A stretch of 64,000 nucleotides of DNA, taken from NCBI GenBank assembly GCA_030407085.1, contig CM059584.1:90223501-90287500 (forward strand), read 5' to 3'. This DNA comes from Trichopria drosophilae. Lineage: Eukaryota; Arthropoda; Insecta; Hymenoptera; Diapriidae. The notes under the pieces are model-generated. The model saw only the letters and a program-made list of their open reading frames with translations. It did not search any database and was not told where the DNA came from. Positions 1 through 11,269 of the stretch are shown here, in pieces (position 1 is the first letter of the stretch; the number at the start of each line of letters is the position of its first letter). The position numbers were made by a program, and so were the translations under genes.

Positions 1-770
1 CGTGACGGTATGTTCATATACGTTAACCTCGTGCAAAAAGGCCGTGTATTTTTGGGATTCCTTAGCCAATGGAACTTGCCAGAAAAAACTGTTAGTCATG
101 TCGAGGCTAGTCATGTACTCGGCTCCCAGACATTTTTGGAATATTTCGTCGGGATTCGGCGGGGTCTCATGGTCACTTATCATTCGTTCGTTCAGTGCCC
201 TGGCGTCTAAACATAACCTCACTGATCCATCCTTTTTTATTACCGTCAGCATCGGGTAGATATAGGGGCTCGTGGAGCATTGTATGACTCCCAGCTCCAG
301 CATTCTTTGTATTTCTGCCTTCACTTTAGTCTTATATGCAAACGGAATGGGATATGTCTTCACGAAGAACGGTGTTGCTGATTTCAAATTGATTTCATGT
401 TCGTATATCTTGGTTCTACCTGGTCGATCATTGAACGTGTCCTTGAACTTAACCAGTAGCTTAGACAGCTCGTTTTTTTCATGTTCTTTTAAGATTTCAC
501 ATTTGTCTACTTTTTCACGAATATCCTCCTCGCTGGGTTGCGAGATTTTTCTTCTCTCCGGATTTGATATTGGTTTCCCTATCTCGATTTCCGGCTGTTC
601 AACCTGCTGTACGGTTCCAACCCTGTCGCTTTGGTCTACTTTCCTTTTTGAGTTAAAGGTTAGGATGTCCTTTTTCGAATCATCCCCCGATATGTGGATT
701 TGAGCATTTTCGAGATCTATTCGGATTTTCCACCGTGTCTGCATGTTGATTCCGATTATACAATATCGAA
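1..770 (-). pseudogene. Gyp-1 pol fragment: protease end and reverse transcriptase start
   Basis: Read on the minus strand, this stretch encodes the C-terminal part of a retropepsin (about 680-800) and then the N-terminal half of a Ty3/gypsy reverse transcriptase. Visible RT blocks are the primer-grip approach 'GVIQCSTSPYIYPMLTVIKK', the palm motif 'VRLCLDARALNERMI' and 'MTSLDMTNSFFWQVPL', in which the first catalytic Asp lies in 'LDM'. The frame continues past base 1, so the YxDD box lies outside the window. RT copies element RNA into DNA in cytoplasmic particles. The reading frame differs from that of the upstream protease ORF, so a frameshift separates them near 800-830. I infer a non-functional copy. 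The family assignment rests on the RT motifs seen directly. Confidence 0.8.
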
Positions 771-1595
771 TTAGGTGTGGTACGACCGCGAATGCAATCT
801 CGCTTTCGATTTTTCCCACGATTTTGTTCCAGTCGCGCCTATAACGCGTTTCCCCGTGATGGGTAACGTTGGACAGTTTTTCAGCGTTGCAGCATTCGAC
901 CTGTAAAATGCTTCAGAGATACATGTGATCTCGCTACCTGTGTCCCATAAAGCTTTCGTTCGGATTCCTTCGATTATGATCGGGATTTCCGGGCATGTTA
1001 TGTGTTCTTTCTTTGTGGGGATACTTTCTTCGTTCGTCAAGAATGCCCTTGGATCTTCGAATATTGATTCGATTCCAATCTGTCGGTCCTTATCCCTGTT
1101 TTTCCAGTCCTCCTCCTCGAGTTTACTACTTTCCCGGTCTTCCGAGCTTTTTAGTTCGTCCGATGTAAAAAGCTCCTCTTCCTCCTGTTTCCCTTCATTT
1201 ACCCCCATGGTATTGACATTGTACCTCCGCGGCATCGCTCTCTGGGGCCCCGCCGGTTGATGCCGCCATCCTGGGAGTTGTCTTTCTCCCCTCCCTGGTT
1301 CCCCTTCGTATTTCCTGTGACTACTTGGGTTTTCGTATGGCATTGTTTTTCGCCATCCCTCTCTTTTCTCTTCCATTGGGTTTCTTCTTCGATCCTGCTG
1401 GATCATTCCCATTCTGTCCACCTTTTTTTCCTGCATCCCTCGACTCGCATTTGGGGGCCCCATTTCGTCGTATGTTTGTAGGATATCCAATAAATCGTCG
1501 TATTGGCGAATATCACGGTTAATGATCGCATTTCTTATTTCTTGTTCGAAATGTCGAGCTATCATGGTGATTAATTCCTTGTTTGATAGTGACAT
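771..1595 (-). pseudogene. Gyp-1 gag C-terminus and aspartic protease
   Basis: Open frame of 274 codons on the minus strand. The first ~130 residues are a charged, Arg/Glu-rich gag tail with no obvious CCHC knuckle. Then comes a retropepsin beginning 'ITCPEIPIIIEGIRTKALWD' with the catalytic triad in 'DTGSE', followed by 'TCISEAFY'. Retropepsins cleave the Gag-Pol polyprotein. The frame derails after 'GATGTKSWEKS': the expected downstream strand ('FAVVPHLIRYCIIGINM') is present in another frame, so an indel disrupts the gene. The Met at the left end of the ORF is internal, because gag-like sequence continues upstream to about 2290. Confidence 0.75.
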
Positions 1596-2290
1596 ATTCG
1601 CATCTTTAATTTGGTTACATAAATCAATGGCGTATTCTACGCGGCTTGCATTTCGCTGAGCTTGATAAAATCCGAACTCAATATGTCGTTTAAGTTGGTA
1701 CTGTGATTCTACATTCCAGTATCTCTTCCTGAATTTAAGTTCAAATTCGTCTAGATTAAGTACGTCTTGCTCGACGAAATACTACCAATCCAGGACCGGA
1801 CCCTTCAAAATTTGGTACATAATTGTCTTGAATTGAGGCGGATTTATTTTTAGTCCTTCGCAATAGTTGCGAAGCGCTTTTAGAAATTTTAACGGTTTTC
1901 CGTTTTTCCTCCGGAAAATGAGGGAGGATTTATTCTTAGTTTTGGGGTATTTTCATTTTCGCCCTCGTGTAGGTACGGACGACTAAAGCGCCCCTCTCTT
2001 GTCTCCCGCGCTTCTTGTATGAGCGAATGGAGATGTTTAATTTGATGCTCTAATCTGAGAATTTCGTTGCTTTGTTTTTTACAATCTCAGCTAATTTCGA
2101 ACCTTCCAGCAGTTCTGGAATGTCCTCTGGACGCACTACTACCTCCTTTTCTCTCTCCTCAATGCGACCTTTTAGGTCATTTATTTCCTCTCTGTTGCTG
2201 CTCATTTGATCGAGCAATATCTGAGCATTTATATCCTTGTGCTCTAATTGAGTTATCCTTCGCTCGCAGTCTTGTCCCTTTTTGCGCATT
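1596..2290 (-). pseudogene. Gyp-1 gag N-terminal part
   Basis: The minus strand starts at a Met near 2289 and encodes a strongly charged coiled-coil ('EREKEVVVRPEDIPELLEGS') to about 2050. Capsid-like sequence follows: 'DEFELKFRKRYWNVESQYQL', then 'VEYAIDLCNQIKDANMSLSN' leading directly into the next ORF. One in-frame TAG follows 'LDW' near 1785, and the frame changes around 2050, so the gene is broken. Gag forms the intracellular particle of LTR retrotransposons. The homology call is based on position upstream of the protease and on the typical capsid composition; I cannot name a family member. Confidence 0.6.
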
Positions 2291-3308
2291 TCCCGGAATA
2301 GACCGGTTGAGATATTTTTCTAATTTTTACATTTTAATATTACTAGGCGCATTTTAGGCTATCTGGTAGAAAATTTTCTCACCTTCAATTTAAAAATGAA
2401 ATTGATGTAGCCTCTTTCCATTCCGAAGTTATGATTTTTTTTTTAAGATCGTACCTCGCGACGTTCATCGGTGCGAGTCACGTCTTAACGTGCCATGTGA
2501 TTCGGCGTGCGGTCGTGAAACTGCTGACTGCGTCTGACGGTCAATAAAGAGGGATTAAATCACTTTCTCTCTACTACTGATCCCGTCATATTGGTACATT
2601 CTATTTCCCTGTATTCCTGCATTTAAAAAATATAATTTCCTTTTGTTACAAAAGAACCTGAGGCATAAATATCACAATTAAAATGTGTGTTTTTCATGTC
2701 ATATTACATTTACTTGAAAATGAACAACTGATATAAATGATAAAATAAACAGTTTAAAGAAAATTGATTGTTTATTTATGTTTTTTAAAGAATCAGATGT
2801 CGGGCTTTTTTGGAGAAGAACGCAAATTAATAATTCATATTCATTTTTCAAGGTCAAACAATTGTTATATTAAAAAACGCATTCGAAAGAGCGTGAAAAA
2901 TCTACAAAAACCATATTTTTCATCGAATTAATTATTGACGGCGCATGAGTTAAATAATGCTGAAATACATGATATCTGCATGAAATTCAAAAATTCAACC
3001 CCCTCCCATGCGGTTAATATTTCATTAATTTACAAAATTATTTTAACATAAGCTACTATCACGTAGGACATTTTGCCCGAGTTTCAGAAATAATGCCCCA
3101 TATTTTTTAAACAATTTTTACTAGTAACTTTTATTGCACGTTATACATGTGTTTATATATATATGTATATGTATGCAACACTCGACGTTACAACGGACAT
3201 CATTTTTTTCAATAGGGCTAGTCTACTTACTTAATTTCTTATAATGTGTTAATATTATTAACCACAATTGCTAATTATATACATTTCCATTTTACAATAA
3301 AAAAGTAA
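2291..3308. other. AT-rich sequence, possible Gyp-1 leader
   Basis: No gene seen. Bases 2440-2600 are GC-richer than the surroundings (segment starting gtacctcgcgacg) and lie where the 5' leader or LTR of minus-strand Gyp-1 would be expected. I could not find a second LTR copy or a clear TG...CA boundary. The rest is AT-rich with no sustained reading frame. Confidence 0.3.
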
Positions 3309-3505
3309 CTTGCCTCTACTTTTTGTAGGAAGTCCTTTCGTTAATTATAACCATTCGGGTTGGTTATAACTTTTGCTATATTGCCGATACACCTGGGAGA
3401 CTTTTAAAAGACACAATAAAGTTATTTAAGAGATAGAATAGATAAATCAGAAAGTTATCTTAAGACAAGTTTGATAAAATATCCACTGACACTAAAAAAT
3501 ATACA
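3309..3505 (+). repeat. Dispersed direct repeat, copy 1
   Basis: This ~195-bp segment resembles 4622-4796 in the same orientation. Shared blocks include 'gagacttttaaaagacaca', 'agatagaata' and 'gagaaagttatctta' (with small changes). Homology is imperfect, so this is an old pair. No coding potential is seen. Confidence 0.6.
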
Positions 3506-4621
3506 TTAATTAAATCTGTTTCGCATTAATGGTTGTCTGTTTAAATATATATTTGCTTTATTAACCCATCACTGCTTATTTTTTCAGGTCGATCTTTTGA
3601 ATACCACTGAGAGAACTTAGGAAAAAGTCCTTTAACCTCACTTTTTCTTGAAACTAAATGAATAGTACCAGTTTGTCATGATTTCTTTCACAAATACATA
3701 TTTTTTTAGTGAAAACAAATTTTTGTCTTTACGAAATCTTTCTAAACAGATAAACAGGTACTTAAAAAAAAATACAAGTTGGCGGCTGAAGTATGGTGCC
3801 GACGAACGAAATAATTTCGTTACTTCTCATGTAATCGATCATGGGTTTCATGTATTAGAGTTTTTTAGTCAGAAATGAAGAATAAAAAATTGCGAATTCA
3901 GTGTAGCAACTGTTGAAGGTATATTAATAGCTTTTTGTATTGGACAATTTACCACACAATGCTTGAAACAGATAACGATAATTGGCTTCTACGCATACTC
4001 AAATTACTTGGAAAAGTGCGAGGACGAATAACAAATATTCTAATATTTAATGCTCTAATATTTGTGGCATTACATATGTACAATGTTCAATAACACGCAA
4101 AAACATTGTGATATGCTAGAAATGAATGTGGAGCTAAAATACTAGAAGAAATACTTCTTAAAAAAATTCTTCTGATCGGGATTTTCAGCCGCAAACGATA
4201 TAAGTCTAGAAAATACATTGCGGATAGGGCATTATTTTTTATTTCTAACAAATTTTGTGTTTTTTATGTACTAGCATACAATATCAGTCAGTTTGTAAGA
4301 AATAGCGGTGTTGCATTAGATACTTTTATTTTTTAATGTTATGTAAAAGGTAGATAGATTATCATTAGCCATATCCATTAGATGAAAAATCTATTTTCAG
4401 GTTCATATTCCGCGGTCCCAAAAACACAAAAATTATAAACTAATAATAATAATAAATTATAAACGAATCTAGACAATTTTCAAGAAACTGCCCGTTATTT
4501 TGGATGCGCCATTTTGAAATTCGAAATCCTGACTTCAGATTCTTAATCAGCAACCTCAATAATAAAGTGACGTTAGCCATCGGTGTTTTTAATTCGAAAG
4601 AATAATGAATTAAATATGTAT
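3506..4621. other. AT-rich spacer without recognisable gene
   Basis: Only short ORFs occur, with low-complexity composition. Around 3590 there is a short extra piece similar to the flanking repeat ('ccactgagagaactta'), which hints at a third decayed copy. I see nothing else. Confidence 0.4.
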
Positions 4622-4796
4622 CTTGTCTTTACTTTTTGTTGGAAGACCTTTAGTTATGACTATTGCTATACTGAGGATATATCTGAGAGACTTTTAAAAG
4701 ACACAATTAAGGTACTTAAAAGATAGAATACGGAAATGAGAAAGTTATCTTAAATAAAATTTGATAACATGTCTATTGAACCTGAAAAATATTCCT
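4622..4796 (+). repeat. Dispersed direct repeat, copy 2
   Basis: Partner of 3309-3505. The order of blocks is the same (tctttactttttgttgga, gctatactg, agacttttaaaagacaca, gaaagttatctta). The two copies are 1.3 kb apart, and no mobile-element ends are visible at either. Confidence 0.6.
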
Positions 4797-6136
4797 GGAA
4801 ATACTTATTACTACGATTATTTTTCGATTATTTAGATCGCGTAGGTGTCGCAATTTTATTTTTTTCACAACATTCGTGTGTTATGCATTTACATTGGATT
4901 ATACTTTAATTTAATATTCACTGAGTTCAACATGAACTGTCATCAATTATTTACTTGCAAGCCACATTGTCATTTTACAGTAGGATGGGATAATGTCAAT
5001 AACTACTAAGATAGCATGTCCAGTTTTATCTCACTATTACTGTTATCTTCATCATCAGCCACATTATAATAAAGATTAGTGTTTTAGTTATCAATAAATT
5101 GTACATAAGGAACCAAAATAATAATTCTAACTTATTTTCCATTTTCCTGACGGTAAAATTAAAATACGTGCAAACCGAAAAAGATTTGCTTTATATATGT
5201 TATATGCATCTTCTTTTTGTCTATAACTCGAATCTGATTTCGCTGCCCGACATGTGAGACTAATAATATTATTCGCCAATTACTGGACGATGAGTGCATC
5301 AATTGAAAAAATTAGTTTTCAGACCATGGTGACATATTACTTTCTAATTTACGGCGGCCGTCAAACAATTTGATGAAACTTAACTTATGTTATTACCTTT
5401 TTTTATTCTCCTCTCCAAATAATTGACAAAAATATTTTTAAAAATATCGTTACAATGATAGACGTTTCGAGACGTACAAAAAATTAACATTGCCACTAAT
5501 CGCCGCTTATGAATACATTAATTGTAAAAAATATAATATTTGTTCATGTTTCACAGAAGAAAATGAATTATATGTGTTTAAAATCAATAAGAAGGCGTTG
5601 CGGCTAACCCGGCATCCGTTTTATAAATCCGCCTTCCTAAACTTTTAACGCTTTTAATTGGTTAGTTCTGAGACAGTTGATAACTTCAATCTCCGCCCAT
5701 TTTCATAGAATTCCCCTGCTAGTCACATCGCAATGTCTTATGTCATTCATTAAAACTAACATGTGTACTGATGTTTCAATTTTCATAGCTGATACAAAAT
5801 ACACTGAAATCTTGAATATAAATTTAAAACATTAACAACATCGGACCCAAATGTTTCGTAAAAGGAAAGCTATGTGGTCACTCGAATTAAAGTATTAGAG
5901 AGGATACAAAATTTTGTGATAATATTAAATCTAACTGGCTCTATAATAAAACTTGTAGCGGTTTGTAAGTAATTACAGAATTGTTGAGATATATCTATTT
6001 CCAACATATATATACATACAGTTTTAGAATTTATTTACCTTGAAAACTTTAAACGACAAATGATGATAATAATATATAACAGATGTTATTTCATTGTGTA
6101 GGAATGTGTTAAAAAATATATTTTTGTTAACATACA
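4797..6136. other. AT-rich spacer without recognisable gene
   Basis: No protein similarity, SINE head or TIR was recognised. A short inverted pair aaggcg/cgcctt occurs near 5590-5632. The stretch is AT-rich and short-ORF only. Confidence 0.4.
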
Positions 6137-6394
6137 ATGTATTCCGTAAACAATTTCGATAGAAGAAAATATTTGTCTAACAAATGTGAGTACTTTAAGG
6201 CACATATGACTATAAAGAATATATATTGTAATGCAAAACTAGTACCTGATATTACAATTCTGCCAGAAAAGCATATATATCCATCCAAGAATTACGGTAT
6301 TAAAAGTAGTGTCAGGTTTCGTATATGCCACGAAGGCAGTGTTGACAGTGAACGGTTGTATAATAGTGATACAGAAGTTTTGGTAAAAAGGTAA
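6137..6394 (+). CDS. Possible coding exon, unknown protein (85 codons)
   Basis: This open frame has fairly even amino-acid composition (start MYSVNNFDRR, end DTEVLVKR), unlike the low-complexity ORFs around it. It ends at 'gtaaaaaggtaagttg', which contains a textbook splice donor (AAG|GTAAGT) near 6390. A pyrimidine-containing acceptor-like 'ttcattgtgtag' lies upstream near 6102. I therefore read it as a candidate exon of about 290 bp, not a complete gene. I do not recognise the protein and see no domain, signal peptide or membrane segment. No partner exon was found nearby. It could also be a fragment of an unrecognised mobile element. Confidence 0.35.
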   Translation: MYSVNNFDRRKYLSNKCEYFKAHMTIKNIYCNAKLVPDITILPEKHIYPSKNYGIKSSVRFRICHEGSVDSERLYNSDTEVLVKR

Positions 6395-7775
6395 GTTGAA
6401 TTTAAAATATGCAATCTCTTACACAACTTAAAATGCAACAATATTAGATACTATATTCATGCATTATGTTCTTTGATATCTATGTAGAAATACTATTTAA
6501 ATATAACCAATTTTTGGCTAATAAATTTTTGTAAGGCCAGTTTGTGGGTGACACATGTAGCCAGAATTCCGTACAAAATCTAACATGTCTTCCGTTTACA
6601 TGCCTTCGCAAGAATATCTTATTAATTTTCAATACAGTTCCTAGCCTAAAATTTCGATAATATTATAAGATAAATTTATATTTTTTAAACATAAATATTA
6701 TTAATACCATATTTTGCGTGATTTTTATATTTCATACAACTACTTCGTTCATCAATTTTAATATCTATGAGTATAATTACCATCATCATCATCACCACGA
6801 TCGCCAACATCAATATAATCGCTGTTATAATTATCTAACAAAACATATATTTTAAACAAATTTCATGAATCTTCTGAATGAAGTTAATAATAATAAAAAC
6901 ATTATTTTTAAAAAATATATGTATACTTAACAAAATATTTATCAACAAAATATAAATTATTTTCAAAAAATATTCTAATGAAAAAATCTGTTGAATGAAA
7001 CTCAGCCGCATTTATCGTCTTTATAAACAACACGGTTACTACTAATTTCAACGATTTGTTTACTAAAATTTATTGGTACAAGTAATTAACATTAAAAATC
7101 CAGGATATATAATTCCTTCTTTTACGATTTGATGATTAATGTTTAAGCCCTTATTCAATACATTCCTGCAGTGGCTTCTGAAAAACTTGGCTGTCCTCTC
7201 CGAATAGTTTTTGGAATTTTTTATAAATTTTTTCTTTGATAATTCAATTATTTGACTACTAGATCTAAACTATAGTGTACACACAAAAATACAATATATC
7301 ATTATAAACTTAAGATCAATTTTACAATCATATAATTTAATAATAGTAGGTATAACTCTCAAGTGACTTATTCGGCCATATGATATTCATTAGCCACCCC
7401 TGCCCCTCCATTTCTCACTAGGCCGGAGCTAAACATCCTTCGATGCCATCAAAATTGTCCACTGGCTTTTTACGCTCCCAACAATTGAAAAAGAATTAAA
7501 GCGAATTCACAATGTTTCAATGAGGATTCCTGCCCACTTTCTCTTCATTTTAATCCGAATAAATGGAATTCTATTTCGTTTGGTAGGCTTTTCACGCGCG
7601 TATAAGATATTCAAACTGACTAATTTAAAGTTGTAAAATCCAATGTTAAAATATCGCCAATATCTAATAGTTGGGCATGATCGAATTGGTGGTAGGCATT
7701 CGTCCTAATAATGTAATATTATGACTGTATATATATATCCTGCGGTTCATTCCATAACCAAAACTGTGGATTAAT
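6395..7775. other. AT-rich spacer without recognisable gene
   Basis: It contains short cat/atc trinucleotide runs near 6780-6800 and no sustained frame. A GC-richer patch at 7390-7450 has no recognised identity. Confidence 0.4.
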
Positions 7776-7829
7776 GGTTGTTTCCAGGACTGCATAAAAT
7801 GTAAATCCGCAAAAGTTCTGGAAACGACC
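7776..7829 (+). other. Hairpin with pre-miRNA-like geometry
   Basis: Bases 7776-7791 (ggttgtttccaggact) pair with 7814-7829 (agttctggaaacgacc) across a 22-nt loop. The only two non-Watson-Crick positions are G-U compatible when transcribed from the plus strand. The stem can extend outward by three to four pairs with one mismatch. The geometry is near that of a small pre-miRNA, but a fossil foldback element would look the same. No promoter or conservation evidence is available. Confidence 0.3.
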
Positions 7830-7867
7830 AATAGGTATAGTAGCCTAATTTTTTATACTGTTTTATA

Positions 7868-7963
7868 TTATATGTATATATATATATATATATGTGTGTA
7901 TGTGTGTATGCGTGCGTGCGTGCGTGCGTGCGTGCGTGTGTGTGTATGTGTATGTGTGTGTGC

Positions 7964-7994
<31 letters not shown>

Positions 7995-7998
7995 TATG
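7868..7998. repeat. Compound dinucleotide microsatellite (TA, TG, CG)
   Basis: Runs of (ta)n, (tg)n, (tgcg)n, then (gc)n of about 8 units, then (tg)n. The alternating purine-pyrimidine sequence, and especially the gcgcgc core at ~7960-7978, is of the type known to adopt Z-DNA. ORFs on both strands here are simple-repeat artefacts. Confidence 0.9.
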
Positions 7999-8944
7999 GT
8001 GTAGTTGTAATGGCGCATAAGAGATATACCATTATGAAGATTTTTTTTTCTACAGCCAATGGTGCAAAAAATCATTTTCAGCAAGGCAAGGTTCGTTTGT
8101 AAACTGAATTTTAAATTTTATTCATTTTGGGGGCATCCTCCCCAATGAGACAATTGGTGAACATGTGAATGTCGACTGCTTCTCATCGAACACGTGGCCC
8201 GGTGACAGTTAAAAACCCAATTCGATATTGCCGGGAAGTATGTTTCGAAACAGTCAGATGTTTTTATGCGAATAACTAAACGCTTGTGGGTGAGGTTAAA
8301 ATCATTAGAAAATTCGAACATTCGGTACAAACATAAAACTTTAAATGATCAATGTTTTCAATAATGAAACAATCCAATAACAAGCTGATCTCGGTGAACA
8401 ATAAAAATAATGATAATACAAATTAAACAATAACCTCAGCGTGTATCTCAAAGAAGTAATAAGTAGTATAAAATGATTTAAGCTAATGAGAATTTTAACT
8501 TACTCAAAAGCAGCAAAAAATAATTATAAGGTCATAAATTACCATTTGTTAACTAGCTATTTGACTAAATCAATCTGTATTTTTCCAAATTGGTTCTTTA
8601 TGACATTCTGCAATGTAATTTCTGTATACGCATAAACCCGGTGCATTTAACCTAAAGGATCCTAATGTAAACAAATTTCAATTCCATATGTGATCATTTA
8701 AATTCAGCCTAGAATCTCAATTTTCGTGTCCAACGAAGGAGGAGATACGAAGATTTCCAGTGAGCAGAGTCGAAAAAAGGGAAAATATGTTAGTAATATG
8801 TACTACGTCCGGAGTCGTCGGTGAGTTGCCTGTGATCTTTTTCAATAGATGAATGAACTATGTTAGAGATGTTCAATCGTAAGGGTAAATATCATATTGT
8901 GATAATCTGTGGTTATTCTTATAGAAGATTTAATAATTCTCAAA
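7999..8944. other. Spacer without recognisable gene
   Basis: Bases 8120-8330 and 8700-8860 are somewhat less AT-rich than the surroundings, but I find no domain, SINE promoter or repeat boundary in them. Confidence 0.4.
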
Positions 8945-9236
8945 ATATAATACCCAATCAGCACATGTACGTTCAATGGACGTTCAATGTACCTCCACTA
9001 GGTCTGCCGTGCACGTCAATTGGACTTACGGAATTCGTACAGTTTAAGTCCACGGCACGTCCACAGTACATCCAAATATCACTGGTATAGATGTCCACTG
9101 GATCTTCGTACGGGACCAAATTTGAATGACAATGGATGAAATATGGAAATTAACTACGAAATACAATAAAAGGGAAAACGTATAATAAAAGTGTAATGGA
9201 CGTAGAATTGGACGTACGTCGGATGTGTACATTCCG
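8945..9236. repeat. Segment with recurrent GGACGT / ACGTCC motifs
   Basis: The hexamer ggacgt or its complement recurs in variants (atggacgttc, cacgtccaca, gtaatggacgta, ttggacgtacg) in both orientations. Such self-similar short-motif patterns are common in non-autonomous repeat elements. It lies directly against the left arm of the 9237-9940 foldback, and the two may form one element. Confidence 0.4.
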
Positions 9237-9940
9237 AAGATCGAATCCATCTCAAATCGAACAGCGAGTCCGATCACAAGTCATGAAATCAAATGATTTC
9301 GAAATATATTACTTTTCAATTAAAATAAGGCGACCCGTATTTTACAGTTTTGCAAAATAATTTTTTTTTACAAAGTTGTGATTTTTTTTAAGTTTTAACG
9401 AGTAAAACTGAAATAGTGAAACACGGCGAGAAAAAAATTTCAAATTAAGCCACTGTCAAATGTAATATGTTTATTTCACTTTTACTTTTTTGGGTTAATA
9501 GCCCATGCCGTCCTCTTGAAATGTAAGCTAAGAAAATTTGAGTTGACAACAAAAAAAACTATGGGGTTTTTGTGTAAATGTAATTTTAATTTTTTTCGAA
9601 AAATAGCCGCCATTTTGTTAAATGTCAACTTTAACAAATTTTCTTAGCTTACATTTCAAGAGGATGGTATAGGTTATTAATCCAAAAAAGAAAAAGTAAA
9701 ATAAACATTGACAGTGGTTTAATTTGAAATTTTTTCTCGCCGTTTTTTCACTATTTCAGTTTTAATCGTTAAAACTTCAACAAATCACAACTTGTAAAAA
9801 AAAAAATTATTTTGCAAAACTGCAAAATACGGGTCGCTTTATTTTAATTGAAAAGTAATATATTTCAAAATAATTTGACTTCATGACTTGTGATCGGATT
9901 CGCTGTTCGATTTGAGATGGATTCGGTCCGTAGAAAATAA
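9237..9940. mobile_element. Foldback element with ~300-bp inverted arms
   Basis: The left arm (about 9237-9548) is the reverse complement of the right arm (about 9627-9940), with scattered changes. Outer ends read gaatccatctcaaatcgaac and, inverted, gttcgatttgagatggattc. Inner arms meet around a ~80-bp spacer. No transposase is present. The structure fits a non-autonomous (MITE/foldback) DNA element. Target-site duplications could not be fixed. Confidence 0.75.
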
Positions 9941-10084
9941 AAAATTGGGCAAATTATTCGAGCTCAGTTTATTTCTAAATTAATTTTTATATTATTTGCA
10001 TTTTTAGTGCATTTTTATAAATCTGTTACTATATATATATATATATATTTAACGCTCGCAAATAAACGATACAACCTAAAATTA

Positions 10085-10175
10085 GAAAAAAGCCCCAACA
10101 AGAAATCGAACCCGGATCTCTTGCTTACTTTGCTAACGATTCAACCACTATAGTACTCTTGCAATTGGGTTATTT
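10085..10175 (-). mobile_element. tRNA-derived SINE fragment
   Basis: On the minus strand there is an A-box-like 'tagtggttgaatcgttagc' and then a B box 'gggttcgattt' at pol III spacing, leading into a short tail that ends in a (ta)n run at ~10030-10050. The spacing matches a tRNA-derived SINE head. No cloverleaf good enough for a functional tRNA could be folded by eye. Confidence 0.55.
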
Positions 10176-10181
10176 ATTTAT

Positions 10182-10520
10182 TTATTGTTTAAAGGGCGGA
10201 ATCGTCCTTTTACACGTTTTATGCACAGAATTGTAATATTTGCGAGAGCTGCAGATCGTCTTAAGAGATGGCGCCATACTTCACATTTGTGTAAGAAATA
10301 TAGGACTACAGAAACCTATACCAAGTACAGCAGCGGTCATGAGTCGATTTCTGGCAGATAAACAATATTTTCGAAACGTAAGCAAATAACGTGGCTCGTC
10401 TTACCAACAGCGAGCTGTTGCTTGAAAACGAAATCGAGAAATTGTTCACTGGACGGGGATCGAACTCACGACCTACGACTTCGTAGTCCAGTGCGTTACG
10501 TCTCAGCCATGAAGCCGAAT
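10182..10520 (-). mobile_element. tRNA-derived SINE with LINE-like 3' tail
   Basis: The minus strand begins near 10520 with a tRNA-like head: 'ggcttcatggctgagacg' (A box) and 'gtgagttcgatcccc' (B box). A ~230-bp body follows, ending in 'ggacgattccgccc' and an (aata)n tail at 10182-10195. The tail stem (ggrcgatt...gccc) resembles the LINE-type 3' end at 30345-30400, consistent with known sharing of 3' ends between SINEs and their partner LINEs. Confidence 0.65.
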
Positions 10521-11269
10521 ATTATCATATAAAATGTGACCTGTAATGACATAGAGAAACTTATTACATATCAAAAAATCCTCCAACAGCCCTCCCGATC
10601 AAAAAATTATTGCCATCCTTATAGGATTTGAACCCTATACAAATTGTCAGATAGTAATCATGAACTTAAGACGTGGAATAAGTTAAACATAATCAAATAG
10701 ACAGAATATACTTTCACGTAACAAATATAAATATATCTAAAATAATATAGTTAATTTTATTAAATTAATTTATTAACACTTGAGTACAAATTTTAATAAT
10801 TCGCATTTATATTAACTACAATTTTAATTATTATAATTTTGCAATATAAAACTTCTAGAAATTATTTATTAATAACTAAATATAATGATTACTCTCAGAT
10901 ATACAAAAATTAAAAAGCTTGGAATGTCATATGTAGATATTATTTTCTGCGTTACGTGTTATCTGAACTTTTAAAACCATATAATACAATTTAATATATC
11001 AATAAACATTAATTTTTAATCGAATAGAATCTATACTAACGCATCGCTTACTTTTCAAAACAAAAGTAACACTGGCCAATATAAAAAATAAAACATATAT
11101 AGATAATTTAAATATCGCCGATTCCATTCAATAAATTTGGTTCCTTATTACGAATAATTGAATAAGTTTATACAATAAATATAAATATAATATAATAATT
11201 ATATAATATAAATATAAATATAAATATAAAAATAATTAATAATAATTTTGAAATAAGTTTTTTCGGTGT
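10521..11269. other. AT-rich spacer without recognisable gene
   Basis: Very AT-rich, with (ata)n-like runs at 11180-11230 just before LINE-a. No gene or element boundary is seen. Confidence 0.4.

Noticed and set aside
7863..8102. ORFs over the TA/TG/CG microsatellite
   Set aside because: Simple-repeat translation (HTHTH, ARARA), not genes.
8118..9277. Minus- and plus-strand ORFs of 70-77 codons
   Set aside because: No domain, no splice support, and they cross repeat boundaries.
10440..10520. Functional tRNA gene
   Set aside because: A and B boxes are present, but it is joined to a repeat body with a LINE-like tail and an (aata)n end, which makes it a SINE. The same holds for 10085-10175 and 22000-22090.
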